Shown here one piece after another: positions 9,475 through 18,961 of a DNA stretch of 64,000 nt. Source of the stretch: Ehrlichia japonica (GTDB lineage: Bacteria; Pseudomonadota; Alphaproteobacteria; Rickettsiales; Anaplasmataceae). How positions within the stretch are numbered: the first letter of the stretch is position 1; each line of letters starts with the position of its first letter. A model generated the notes under the pieces. That model ran no database searches. It was not told the DNA's origin and saw only the letters and a list, made by a program, of their open reading frames with translations. The position numbers were made by a program, and so were the translations under genes. Location of the stretch: assembly GCF_000632845.1 (NCBI RefSeq), contig NZ_CP007474.1, positions 1,084,905 to 1,148,904 of the forward strand. Direction: 5' to 3'.

Positions 9475-10725
9475 TCATTCCTCTAACATTATCTTTAAAT
9501 GACGCTTCTTACCACAACTCAATTTAACATAGTATGTATTGCAAAAGTCCTTTAAAGATAACTTGTAATTCATATCTAGCAAAACCACATCATTAATTTT
9601 ACATCCTTTACCATTAATCAATCTTCTAGCACTACTACTACTTTTTTCCATCCCAGATATTTGAAGTAATTTTATTATAGGTAGTCCTAACTCTATATCA
9701 CACCTACTCACATAAAAAGCTGATAAACCTGAATCATCATTATGCTCAAAAACTTTAAGTGCATCATTAGCAATACTTTGAGCAATTTGCTCTCCGTAAC
9801 AGATTTTAGTAGCTTCAGTAGCCAATATTTTCTTTGCCTCATTAATCTCATGTCCTTGTAAAAGCTCCAACTCTTTTATTTCATCAAGAGATAAGTCTGT
9901 AAATAACCTTAAAAAACGACCTACATCTTCATCCTTAACATTACGAAAATATTGCCAATAATCAACGGGATTATACATATTACCATCCAACCACACTGCA
10001 CCTTGTGCAGTCTTACCCATTTTTTCACCTGAGCTTGTAAGTACTAAATTAGTAGTAAGGCCAAAAAGTTCTGGTAATCTTAACTTCCTGCCCAATTCCA
10101 CACCATTAACAATATTACCCCATTGATCAGAGCCACCTATTTGTAGTAAACAATTATGACGTCGATTTAACTCTACAAAATCATATGACTGTAACAACAT
10201 GTAATTAAATTCTAAAAAGCTAAGATTTTGTTCTCTTTCCAAACGCAATCTTACACTATCAAAAGTCAACATGTTGTTTACGGAAAAATGTTTACCTATA
10301 TCTCTTAAAAACTCTATATAATTTAAATCATCTAACCATTCAGCATTACGTACTAACAACGCATCGTGTGTTCCATCGCCAAATACAATAAACTTCTTTA
10401 ATACTTCACAAATACCTAACGTATTTTCCTCAATCTCATTAGCAGACAGCATTATTCGTGACTTATCCTTACCAGAAGGATCACCTATTTTAGTTGTCCC
10501 ATCTCCTAACAATATTATCGGTTTATGACCAAACCTCTGAAGGTGCCTTAAAACCATAATCTGCACCAAACTACCAACATGTAAACTTTTAGCAGTGCAA
10601 TCAAATCCTATATACGCACGTATACATTGTTGGCCCATTAATTGATCCAAGGCACTAACGTTAGTACATTGATTAAAATACCCTCGAGAATATAAAAAGC
10701 TTAAGAACTGAGACTTGAACTTCAT
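9475..10725 (-). CDS. tyrS: Tyrosyl-tRNA synthetase
   Basis: Charges tRNA-Tyr with tyrosine in the cytoplasm. The 416 residues show the class I Rossmann domain with the HIGH-type signature HVGS (49-52) and the IGGSDQWGNI tyrosine/ATP site (197-206). The KMSKS-type motif KMGKT (235-239) follows, with an S4-like RNA-binding domain at the carboxy end (SSSARRLINGKGCKIND). Length is normal for the bacterial TyrS clade. It precedes hemA by 43 bp and is followed upstream by tRNA-Lys on the same strand. The ATG at 10725 is the first in frame and fits the family. Confidence 0.95.
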   Translation of the reverse strand: MKFKSQFLSFLYSRGYFNQCTNVSALDQLMGQQCIRAYIGFDCTAKSLHVGSLVQIMVLRHLQRFGHKPIILLGDGTTKIGDPSGKDKSRIMLSANEIEENTLGICEVLKKFIVFGDGTHDALLVRNAEWLDDLNYIEFLRDIGKHFSVNNMLTFDSVRLRLEREQNLSFLEFNYMLLQSYDFVELNRRHNCLLQIGGSDQWGNIVNGVELGRKLRLPELFGLTTNLVLTSSGEKMGKTAQGAVWLDGNMYNPVDYWQYFRNVKDEDVGRFLRLFTDLSLDEIKELELLQGHEINEAKKILATEATKICYGEQIAQSIANDALKVFEHNDDSGLSAFYVSRCDIELGLPIIKLLQISGMEKSSSSARRLINGKGCKINDVVLLDMNYKLSLKDFCNTYYVKLSCGKKRHLKIMLEE

Positions 10726-10752
10726 TTTAGAAACAGATTATTAAAAAACCAG

Positions 10753-10826
10753 TGATCCCGGCGCGAATCGAACGCGCGACCTACTGATTAAAAGTCAGAC
10801 GCTCTACCGAACTGAGCTACGGGATC
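10753..10826 (-). tRNA. tRNA-Lys (anticodon TTT)
   Basis: On the reverse strand the acceptor GATCCCG pairs perfectly with CGGGATC. The D-arm is AGCTCAGTTCGGTAGAGC, the anticodon arm CTGACTTTTAATCAG gives anticodon TTT, and the T-arm has GTTCGATTC. Discriminator A; CCA is not encoded. It lies 27 bp upstream of tyrS on the same strand. Confidence 0.95.
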
Positions 10827-11040
10827 TCAACTAAAGATATATTAAGTATCTACAATGTATATTGAAGCATTTTCCTAAAATTAAGTAAAGGTTTTTCTTA
10901 ATAGAATATCAATACAATTCAACTAAATATACAAGCAGAACAAATTAATTCTCTGATAAACTATAAATTATAAATTATGCATATTGCAAAACAATAAAAA
11001 ACTTGATATCCTAACTGTTTTTAAGCTGGGTAATTTTATT

Positions 11041-12450
11041 ATGTTCCTTTCTATAGAGGATACCTTAGACTACATAAAAAAAAATGCAATAAATTTTATT
11101 GACTTAAGGTTTACAGGTTCCAATGGCAAATGGCACCACATAACACGCAGTGCAGAGACTACAGACGCACAAGTGTTGTCAGCAGGAATTAATTTCGATA
11201 GTTCATCGATTCCTGGATGGCAGTCAATAGAAAAATCAGATATGATATTATTACCGGATGTAAGTACAGCCTTTATTGATCCATTTTCTGCCCAATCAAC
11301 ATTAGTCATAATATGCTATATAGTAGATCCATATAACCAATCCCAATATTCTAAAGACCCACGATATACAGCACAAAAAGCATCTAAATATATGTTATCT
11401 ACAGGCATTGCTGATAAGTGTTATTTTGGACCAGAAGTAGAATTTTTTATATTTGACAGTGTACAATTTCACACAGGAATGTATAATTCTTACTTTAAGA
11501 TAGATTCTGCAGAACACGATACTCCATTCCAAAAGAAAGAACTTTCTAACAGTCACCGTCCAAAGGCTAGAGGTGGTTACATGCCTACTCCTCCTATTGA
11601 TTCATTACATGACATTCGCTCAGAAATGTTAACAATGTTCAAAGAAGTAGGTATCATACCCTTAATACATCACCATGAAGTCGCTGCATCACAGTGTGAG
11701 GTTGGATTCCAGCATGATGAATTACTATCTAGCGCAGACAACGTGCAAAAGTGTAAGTATATAGTGCATGGAGTTGCATCGTCTTATGGTAAAACTACAA
11801 CCTTTATGCCAAAACCAGTAATACAGGACAATGGGAGCGGTATGCATTGTCACCAGTCCTTATGGAAAGATAATGTTAACCTTTTTGTCAATCCTGATGG
11901 CAGCATATCAGAAACCTGCTTATATTATATAGGTGGGATTATTAAATATGGCAAAGCTATCAATGCATTTGCAAATCCTTCAACAAACAGTTATAAAAGG
12001 TTAGTACCACATTTTGAAGCACCAACTTGGTTGGCTTACTCATATGAAAATAGATCCTCTGCTATCCGCATACCATACGCATCAAAAAGTGATACTAATG
12101 CTAAAAGGATAGAAGTACGCTTTCCCGATCCGCTTGCAAATCCATACCTGTGTTTTTCTGCACAGTTAATGGCTGGATTGTATGGTATACAAAATAAAGT
12201 TCATCCCGGGCCAGCAATAGATAAGAATTTATACTCACTAGATAAAACAGAGCTACAACAATTAACCTCTGTAGCCAGCTCTCTCGAAGAAGCATTAGAA
12301 TGTTTAGATAATAATAGAGAATTTCTGTTAGTAGGAGGCGTATTTACTAATGATCAAATTGATTCATATATAAACCTTAAAATGCTAGAAGTAAAAGATC
12401 TAAAGTTACATCCACATCCCATTGAATTTATAAATTATTACAACTCTTAA
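11041..12450 (+). CDS. glnA: Glutamine synthetase type I
   Basis: ATP-dependent synthesis of glutamine from glutamate and ammonia; a dodecameric cytoplasmic enzyme. I choose the ATG at 11041 (469 residues) because MFLSIEDTLDYI matches the family start and length; an upstream TTG (10984) would add 19 untypical residues. Motifs seen: FDSSSIPGW, the metal site EVEFFIFD, EVGFQHDE, NGSGMHCHQSLW and NPSTNSYKRLVPHFEAP. The adenylylation-type tyrosine lies in DKNLYSLDKTE. That Tyr suggests possible GlnE-like control, but no glnE or glnB is in the window. The stop codon abuts a hairpin that may terminate transcription. Confidence 0.95.
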   Translation: MFLSIEDTLDYIKKNAINFIDLRFTGSNGKWHHITRSAETTDAQVLSAGINFDSSSIPGWQSIEKSDMILLPDVSTAFIDPFSAQSTLVIICYIVDPYNQSQYSKDPRYTAQKASKYMLSTGIADKCYFGPEVEFFIFDSVQFHTGMYNSYFKIDSAEHDTPFQKKELSNSHRPKARGGYMPTPPIDSLHDIRSEMLTMFKEVGIIPLIHHHEVAASQCEVGFQHDELLSSADNVQKCKYIVHGVASSYGKTTTFMPKPVIQDNGSGMHCHQSLWKDNVNLFVNPDGSISETCLYYIGGIIKYGKAINAFANPSTNSYKRLVPHFEAPTWLAYSYENRSSAIRIPYASKSDTNAKRIEVRFPDPLANPYLCFSAQLMAGLYGIQNKVHPGPAIDKNLYSLDKTELQQLTSVASSLEEALECLDNNREFLLVGGVFTNDQIDSYINLKMLEVKDLKLHPHPIEFINYYNS

Positions 12451-12472
12451 ACAAATCAACGTTGTATTTGTT
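12450..12472 (+). terminator. Hairpin at the glnA stop codon
   Basis: The arms AACAAAT and ATTTGTT flank the self-complementary CAACGTTG, with one bulged T. The hairpin begins at the last base of the glnA stop codon. No T-run follows, so a classical intrinsic terminator is not assured; it may protect the 3' end of the mRNA. Confidence 0.35.
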
Positions 12473-12658
12473 GTACGGTTAGTGAGCCATCATGTTTATA
12501 TACCAAATTTCAGAATGGGGGGAAATGCAATGAATAAATCATTAGGTTATTATAGAAGGTCTTTATTTGTATTCACCGCTCCATAATATATATTCAAGCC
12601 CCAATGTAACATACTAACTCAATACATGCAGTTATAAAAATTTGGAGACCTATTAAAC

Positions 12659-13636
12659 ATGATAAACAACTTTAACAATATATTTCTACAATTAAAGTCA
12701 CTAGTCCAACAAGACTTAGACGAAATGGAATTTCTAATTTCACACCAAAATGATAAACACATTGCTTTAATTACAGAAATTATACATCACTTAATTAAAT
12801 CCGGAGGCAAAAGGATACGTCCTATAATTTTTTTCATCATATGTAAGATGCTAAATTGTAATAATGCAAATAAAATACTAATTGCAGCAGCTATTGAATT
12901 CATACACAATGCTACATTGTTACATGATGACGTTATCGATGAAAGTGAGATAAGAAGAGGAACAAAAACATCCAATTTTATATGGGGAAACAAAGCAAGT
13001 ATCCTAGTAGGAGACTTCTTACTTGCTGTATCTTTTCAATGGCTTATAGAGTGTAAGAATCTGAATATATTATCTATACTATCTCAAACATCTAATACTA
13101 TTATAGTTGGAGAAGTACAACAAATGATATCTAGTCACAATATAAACATTTCTAAGGAAAAATACATAGAAATCATTTCTGCAAAAACAGCCTCTTTATT
13201 TGGAGCAACATGTGAATCCGCTGCAAATCTAGCCCAAGTAACCAATAAGGAAAAAGAAGCGCTAAAAAGTTTTGGAAACAACTTCGGTATTTCCTTTCAA
13301 ATCATGGACGATATTTTAGATTATACAGCCTCAGAAGAACAATTCGGTAAAAAACTAGGAAATGATCTTTTTACAGGCAAAACTACCTTGCCTGTTATTA
13401 TTGCATATCAAAATGCAACATCAAAAGAAAAAAAATTCTGGGATCAAATATCTGTAAATGCAAACTTAGAACAAGCTATATCCTATATTAAATCTCATAA
13501 TGCGATTGAAAAATCAATAGATATTGCAACAATTTATGTAAATCAGGCAAAATCATGTTTGAATATTTTTGCAGAGTCAAACTATAAAATGCATCTAAAC
13601 AAACTACTAGATTGTATTCTACATAGAGGATATTAA
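12659..13636 (+). CDS. ispB: Long-chain polyprenyl diphosphate synthase (octaprenyl type)
   Basis: Extends farnesyl diphosphate with isopentenyl units to the long side chain of ubiquinone. The 325 residues contain KSGGKRIRP (48-56), the first Asp-rich motif DDVIDE (90-95) and the second DDILD (217-221), followed by GNDLFTGKTTLPVI. These features define the trans-polyprenyl synthase family; length and the sequence around the first Asp motif suit the octaprenyl/solanesyl group rather than short-chain IspA. The exact chain length cannot be read from sequence alone. It is convergent with the ankyrin gene, 82 bp apart. Confidence 0.85.
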   Translation: MINNFNNIFLQLKSLVQQDLDEMEFLISHQNDKHIALITEIIHHLIKSGGKRIRPIIFFIICKMLNCNNANKILIAAAIEFIHNATLLHDDVIDESEIRRGTKTSNFIWGNKASILVGDFLLAVSFQWLIECKNLNILSILSQTSNTIIVGEVQQMISSHNINISKEKYIEIISAKTASLFGATCESAANLAQVTNKEKEALKSFGNNFGISFQIMDDILDYTASEEQFGKKLGNDLFTGKTTLPVIIAYQNATSKEKKFWDQISVNANLEQAISYIKSHNAIEKSIDIATIYVNQAKSCLNIFAESNYKMHLNKLLDCILHRGY

Positions 13637-13718
13637 ATTAGCCAAATATTTTGCAGTTATATTCAAATAGATTGAGGATTTAAAGACAAGTAAGGCTGAT
13701 AATATAACTATTTTAAAT

Positions 13719-15596
13719 TTACATCATTTTCTTAACAACATCTATTTCTTCAATATCTAAATGTGATAACAATATATTTTTCATAATTTGTTCCTTTTGA
13801 TTCATCACCTCATTATCGATACGACTCACATGTTGAACATACAGAAAACAACACAAACTAACAACTGCAAAAAACACAATAGATACCACTGAGACTAACA
13901 CAGTCCTATATAAACTTTGCTCAAACCCGAAAACAGGCTTGGTCTTGAATCCTAAAACAATATTTAGCGCACACAATGATAAAAATACCATAAAGACAAG
14001 TAAAAACAAAAGTTTAAAATCATCACGCTCATTCTTAACGCTCATATAGAGCTCTCTAGCATCAGACAGTTCAGTAAATTTAGAATACATTAAGTCATAC
14101 ATACGTTTTATAAGCGAATATAATACGTGACCATATTTACTGTGACCAACAACTTTATACTCATCTGAAAAACAGAAATTTACACATAGGGCATGTTGTG
14201 AATCGATTCTAGAATCATATATGGGTAATCTACTACTCACTTGAGAAAAATTTTGCAATAAAGCTTCAAGGTCTCTACTACATATGTTTGTCATATTAGC
14301 ATTCATTATATCATACACAGTATGCCCTAAATTATTTTTGACATCACACAACTGCTCAAAAGACACCATAGTTAGCAATAATCGATAAGACTTTATACAT
14401 TCAGTCATGTAAGCTTCAATTTCTTTCACTAATGCTTGGTTATTTTTTAAGGATATTTTAATCCTATTTGACATTTCAGCAATAGCCATTTCATTGGTTA
14501 CAATCGGTTTCAGATTCCTATCTAAATCTTTCTTATGTAGTATGTTATAATATGAAAGCACCTTTGCAAAACTTATAAAATACATATATGAGAGAACATG
14601 TAATGGAGTATCTCCATGAGAATTTTGTTGTGTCAATATCAAGGGTGCATTTTTCGCAAAGTATCGTATAACCACATAATTCATATATGGGGCACATGCT
14701 GCATAATGCATTGGATTATTACCATAATTATCTGGTTCACTAACCATTTCAACTCTTTCATAGACTAATAATTGTATTATTTCACACAAAAAACTTTCTT
14801 GCTTTTTTTGATTGCACATATTTACAGCATAATGCACAGCATTCCTACCTCGAGCATCAAGCTTATATTGAGAGAAACTCATTAAAAGTGTTTTTACTAG
14901 TAAATATGATAAGTCCGCACACTCAGACTCACCGGTTAGAAAATACAATCTAACCAAAGCACTCATCATATCCCCAGGAAGGCTAGCATCACCAAACCCA
15001 TTTGACCAAGATAAAAATTCAGAAACCTGCTGCGCAGAAATCCTCTGCTCTGCAACAGCTGTATTAATTTTATCAGCTACTATCTCCACAGCGTGTATTA
15101 CAGACTTGAACATCTCTGTTCTGAGCTTTATTTTATTTTGCTGTACAACCTCCAGATCTGTTTCTTCTTGGGAAGTTTCATTATCAAGCACATTTAATAA
15201 AGTCTTGCATACTTTACCAGAAACAGACTTATACGCACGTCTCAGCTTATTAGACATTTCTTTCACTTCAGTAGCTTGCAAATCTACAGTTTGATCTTCA
15301 TCTACACTAGATTGCCTAACTGCCTCTAGCAGCACTGCTTTAAGTCGCTCTTTTATAGCATTACTAGAATCACTTTGAATTTCAGATACATCATACAATG
15401 ACATGATTAAATAATAGAATACTGAACCAACCTCATCTTTCAACAACAGCACATCCTCAGCTTCTAAAGATTCTAGCGTTTTTAAAAACGACATATCATA
15501 TGCTAATATTTCACTAAATAAGATAGGCCGAGTATATTTCGTTATAGCTATTTTACGAACAATGAACATACTAATACCTTCTAATATAGAACTCAC
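13719..15596 (-). CDS. Ankyrin-repeat protein with two carboxy-terminal membrane helices
   Basis: A 625-residue protein. Ankyrin repeats are visible at about 246-345: DARGRNAVHYAV, DNYGNNPMHYAA and NSHGDTPLHVLS, with a possible degenerate one near 419 (DVKNNLGHTVYDIM). A short charged segment (510-526) precedes two hydrophobic helices at about 529-549 and 565-587, then a charged tail. The amino third is helical and has no recognised domain. There is no signal peptide. Ankyrin proteins of Anaplasmataceae include secreted effectors (AnkA/p200), but two membrane anchors point instead to a bacterial or inclusion membrane location; this is inference. A later start at Met10 is possible. Confidence 0.8.
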   Translation of the reverse strand: MSSILEGISMFIVRKIAITKYTRPILFSEILAYDMSFLKTLESLEAEDVLLLKDEVGSVFYYLIMSLYDVSEIQSDSSNAIKERLKAVLLEAVRQSSVDEDQTVDLQATEVKEMSNKLRRAYKSVSGKVCKTLLNVLDNETSQEETDLEVVQQNKIKLRTEMFKSVIHAVEIVADKINTAVAEQRISAQQVSEFLSWSNGFGDASLPGDMMSALVRLYFLTGESECADLSYLLVKTLLMSFSQYKLDARGRNAVHYAVNMCNQKKQESFLCEIIQLLVYERVEMVSEPDNYGNNPMHYAACAPYMNYVVIRYFAKNAPLILTQQNSHGDTPLHVLSYMYFISFAKVLSYYNILHKKDLDRNLKPIVTNEMAIAEMSNRIKISLKNNQALVKEIEAYMTECIKSYRLLLTMVSFEQLCDVKNNLGHTVYDIMNANMTNICSRDLEALLQNFSQVSSRLPIYDSRIDSQHALCVNFCFSDEYKVVGHSKYGHVLYSLIKRMYDLMYSKFTELSDARELYMSVKNERDDFKLLFLLVFMVFLSLCALNIVLGFKTKPVFGFEQSLYRTVLVSVVSIVFFAVVSLCCFLYVQHVSRIDNEVMNQKEQIMKNILLSHLDIEEIDVVKKMM

Positions 15597-15629
15597 TCAT
15601 TGTATTCAAAAATCAAAAGTATCAATTCA

Positions 15630-16346
15630 TTAATTTCGACATATGAAATCTTTGACATACTGATTATCTATGTTCTTTATATTCTGAGCAGATTCACATG
15701 CAATAATTTTCCCGTTATATAACACAGCTATTTTACTCGCAATCTTAAAAGCACTACTAATATCATGAGTAATAGTAATAACTGTTAAATTAAATTCTTT
15801 ATGACATCTTATTATGATTTCATTCACAACATCAGACATTATTGGATCCAACCCTGAAGTCGGTTCATCAAGGATCATAATTTTAGGTTCACTAACAATA
15901 GCTCTAGCCAATGCTATTCTCTTTTTCATGCCGCCAGATAACTCAATAGGATATCTATCCAGTACATCAGTACTCAATCCTACCAAATTCAATCCAGAAG
16001 CAGCAATTTCCCTTGACAACCGTTTATCACGATTAAATCTATAATGTAAGTTAAAAGCAATATTTTCACATACCGTTAAACTATCAAATAACGCACAATT
16101 TTGAAATAAAACCCCAAAATTTTTAATCAAGCTTTTATTATGTCTAATATCAACACCGCTAACAATTACCCTACCAGAAGTAGGAGTTATCAAACCTAAT
16201 ATTGTTTTTGCTAATACAGACTTTCCACTACCTGATTCCCCAACAATAACTAATGACTCCCCATATGCAATATCAAGACTTATTCCTTTCAGTACTTGAT
16301 GTCCATGAAAATCTATATGTAAATCAGATAAAGAAATATAATTCAT
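15630..16346 (-). CDS. mlaF: MlaF-type ABC transporter ATPase (phospholipid transport)
   Basis: ATP-binding subunit of an Mla/Mce-type lipid transporter. The 238 residues include Walker A GESGSGKS (36-43), the Q-loop region GVLFQNCALFDSLTV, the ABC signature LSGGMKKR, Walker B IMILDEP and the switch histidine in TITHD. The phrase NCALFDSLTVCENIAF and the MKKR signature are characteristic of the MlaF/Ttg2A branch. It follows the mlaE-like permease gene by 11 bp on the same strand, forming a two-gene unit. MlaC is encoded separately at 29.7-30.3 kb; no MlaD (MCE domain) gene is seen in the window. Confidence 0.88.
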   Translation of the reverse strand: MNYISLSDLHIDFHGHQVLKGISLDIAYGESLVIVGESGSGKSVLAKTILGLITPTSGRVIVSGVDIRHNKSLIKNFGVLFQNCALFDSLTVCENIAFNLHYRFNRDKRLSREIAASGLNLVGLSTDVLDRYPIELSGGMKKRIALARAIVSEPKIMILDEPTSGLDPIMSDVVNEIIIRCHKEFNLTVITITHDISSAFKIASKIAVLYNGKIIACESAQNIKNIDNQYVKDFICRN

Positions 16347-16357
16347 AAAATCAACTA

Positions 16358-17194
16358 CTATGAATAAAATACAGTAATAATATAATTGAATAAGATGATA
16401 AACATGGATGAGACAACAACAACATAAGTAGTGGCCAATCCAACACCTCTAGCTCCACCACTACAATAATAACCGCTATAACACCCCATAAAGGATATTA
16501 TAAAACCAAACACTGTTGCTTTAACTAAACCTAAAGTAATATCTCGAACATGCAAAAACTTCATCACTCCCCTTATATACATTTCAGAAGTATATCCCAA
16601 CTGATATGAGCCAATAATATATCCACCGTAAGCACCAATTAAATCAGCACATACAATCAATATAGGCATAGCAATCATCGCAGAAACAATACGAGGAACA
16701 ATCAAATATTTAAATGGATGAGTATCTAATGTAAACAAAGCATCTATTTGCTCAGTAATACGCATAGTACCTATTTCAGCAGCAATAGCTGCTCCTACAC
16801 GTCCTGCAATAATAAGACCAATCAATACTGGCCCTAATTCCCTTACAATAGCAACAACTACTACTCCAGAAACAAAATCACTTGAAACATCATTACGTAT
16901 TATTAGAAAATTCTGTAAAATTAACACTGCACCAGTAAATATTGCAGTAATACCAACTATGGGTAGTGAGAAAAAGAATATCTCTATAAATTGTTTTAAT
17001 ATAACCCCATAGTAATAAGGAGGCACAAAACAATTATATACAAACCTTACAAAAAAAACAAAAGAATGTCCTATATTAAAAATTACACCAATTACGTACC
17101 TGCCAATAGTTTGCAATAACCAAACTGGCATTAAATATAAACGTAAAAACTGCATGACAATACACCACATCTTTTCAAGTAGCAACATAAACAA
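16358..17194 (-). CDS. mlaE: MlaE-type ABC transporter permease
   Basis: Inner-membrane permease of the phospholipid transport system (YrbE/Ttg2B family). The 278 residues contain about five to six hydrophobic helices and the family core IVRELGPVLIGLIIAGRVG followed by AAEIGTMRITEQIDAL and the proline-rich LIVPRI segment. It lies directly upstream of the ATPase gene with an 11-bp gap, so the two subunits are co-expressed. The amino terminus (MFMLLLEKMWCIVMQF) has several possible Met starts; internal Met9 or Met14 would shorten it without affecting the core. Confidence 0.88.
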   Translation of the reverse strand: MFMLLLEKMWCIVMQFLRLYLMPVWLLQTIGRYVIGVIFNIGHSFVFFVRFVYNCFVPPYYYGVILKQFIEIFFFSLPIVGITAIFTGAVLILQNFLIIRNDVSSDFVSGVVVVAIVRELGPVLIGLIIAGRVGAAIAAEIGTMRITEQIDALFTLDTHPFKYLIVPRIVSAMIAMPILIVCADLIGAYGGYIIGSYQLGYTSEMYIRGVMKFLHVRDITLGLVKATVFGFIISFMGCYSGYYCSGGARGVGLATTYVVVVSSMFIILFNYIITVFYS

Positions 17195-17748
17195 ACTTCA
17201 TACCACACAACTTACTTTATTAGTCACAACAAAACCTTCAGCTGTAAATTAAGCACAAAATTATATTAAACCTTATTGAAATGAGATATATCTAATTAAT
17301 TAATATATTAGATAAACTCCTTAAGCAAATCAGTGTAACAAAAAACCTGTTTTTATAAAACTATAATTTTACAAACCACAAACATTTGAAATAAATATTA
17401 CAACACTAAATATCTATACTCATAGCTTAAATCACTCTAGTGATTTATATGAGGCTCACTAGATCATATAATACATTAATATAAAAAATTTAAGATTCTA
17501 TAAAGTTACTCACATATTATATGGTATAATATATCTGTTTTAGCTTATTTAGTGCAATATTATATTATCAGATATTACCTGTATATTCTGATTTTTCAAG
17601 ATAATAATAGAATATAAACATAAAAGACTATACAGTATCAGACCTAAACACATATCTTACCAATTACAATAAAAATAATATGGGAAAATCTATAATCTAA
17701 TTAAAAAAATAAACATAAGAAAATATTAACGTTTCAAATATAGAAAAC
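17195..17748. other. Intergenic stretch without gene
   Basis: 554 bases of AT-rich DNA between the mlaE start and the rpe stop. It should hold the promoter of the mlaEF unit; no small gene, RNA or repeat was recognised. Confidence 0.4.
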
Positions 17749-18435
17749 CTATAAACAAGACTTAAGTTGCTGTATATAATCTAACATATTACCTGCCTTA
17801 AAAATTGCAGACCCAACAACTAAAATATCTGCACCAGCTTCGACTACACTTTTAGCATTCCCAATATTAATACCACCATCTACAGCTATTTTAGTTTTTA
17901 ATGAATACTTCTCTATCATGTCACGAACACATGAAATTTTATCTAACTGAGATGCAATAAATTGCTGTCCCCCAAAACCAGGATTTACCGTCATAATCAA
18001 CACAAGATCAAGTTCAAAAATAATATACTCTAAAATATTATAGTGAGACGTTGGAACAAGAGATAACCCAGCACTTCTTTTATAAGATTTAACCTTCCTT
18101 ATTACACGATCTAAGTGTATATCAGACTCCGCATGAACAGTAATCATATCTGCTCCCGCATCAACAAAAGCTTCTATATAATTACTAGGAGAATTAATCA
18201 TGAGATGCACATCAAACGGAATAGTTGTATACTTTCTTATTGCAGAAATAACAACAGGCCCTATAGTAATATTAGGTACAAAATTACCATCCATCACATC
18301 TATGTGGATATAATCTACACTTGCATCTGCCAGCATCTCTACTGATTTACCTAAATTAGCAAAATCTGCTGATAGTATAGAACTAGATACTTCTATAATT
18401 TTTGTTTTACTAAAATTATTCTTTTTTGTTAACAC
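17749..18435 (-). CDS. rpe: Ribulose-phosphate 3-epimerase
   Basis: Interconverts ribulose 5-phosphate and xylulose 5-phosphate in the pentose phosphate pathway. The 228 residues show the TIM-barrel signatures SSSILSADFANLG, IHIDVMDGNFVPNIT, PFDVHLMI, the catalytic-loop region VNPGFGGQQF and the phosphate site VDGGI...GADILVVGSAIF. All metal and catalytic residues I can place (His and Asp in HIDVMDG, His in DVHLM, Asp in VDGG) are present. The ATG at 18435 gives ten extra residues before the conserved start; a start nearer Ile14 has no Met. The gene stands alone between two large spacers. Confidence 0.94.
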   Translation of the reverse strand: MLTKKNNFSKTKIIEVSSSILSADFANLGKSVEMLADASVDYIHIDVMDGNFVPNITIGPVVISAIRKYTTIPFDVHLMINSPSNYIEAFVDAGADMITVHAESDIHLDRVIRKVKSYKRSAGLSLVPTSHYNILEYIIFELDLVLIMTVNPGFGGQQFIASQLDKISCVRDMIEKYSLKTKIAVDGGINIGNAKSVVEAGADILVVGSAIFKAGNMLDYIQQLKSCL

Positions 18436-18961
18436 GTGAATTTTGATAATGAAACATACAGTTTACAGTCTATTGAATTTCACATAATTTTCAAGCATGT
18501 AGAAAAACAACAAGTATTTTTGATCTTTCTTGATGGAATTAAGATTACATATACTATAAAGAAATTACATCAAATTCAGTAAAATTACACACACAATTCA
18601 CCTATAATTACTATCCTAATAATCTAAGCTAAAAATGTTTTTTAAAGCAAGCTTCTTATAAAATTAGTGACTAAATATTTTTAACTCACTCTTCAATACA
18701 ATCCATGCAAATAAATACTCTTAATCTATAATTTACGAAAATTACAGCAACATAACTTTAATTCATGACACTAGAATATCAAGTTATTTTATATCACCAT
18801 TATCTTAGTAATAACATCACATTTTTTAAGCTAACAAAATACAGTATTATCACAATTATATTAAACCTATTTTTACTATATAGTATTTAAATCAATACTA
18901 ATCAACTTCAATGGCACTGTTCTAACCATAACTAGCGTCAATATCAGTTATGAACTAAAAA
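18436..18961. other. Intergenic stretch without gene
   Basis: 526 AT-rich bases between the rpe start and the polA stop. No supported gene or structured RNA seen. Confidence 0.4.

Noticed and set aside
10984..11040. Upstream TTG start for glnA
   Set aside because: Would add 19 residues absent from the family; the ATG at 11041 gives the normal length and amino terminus.
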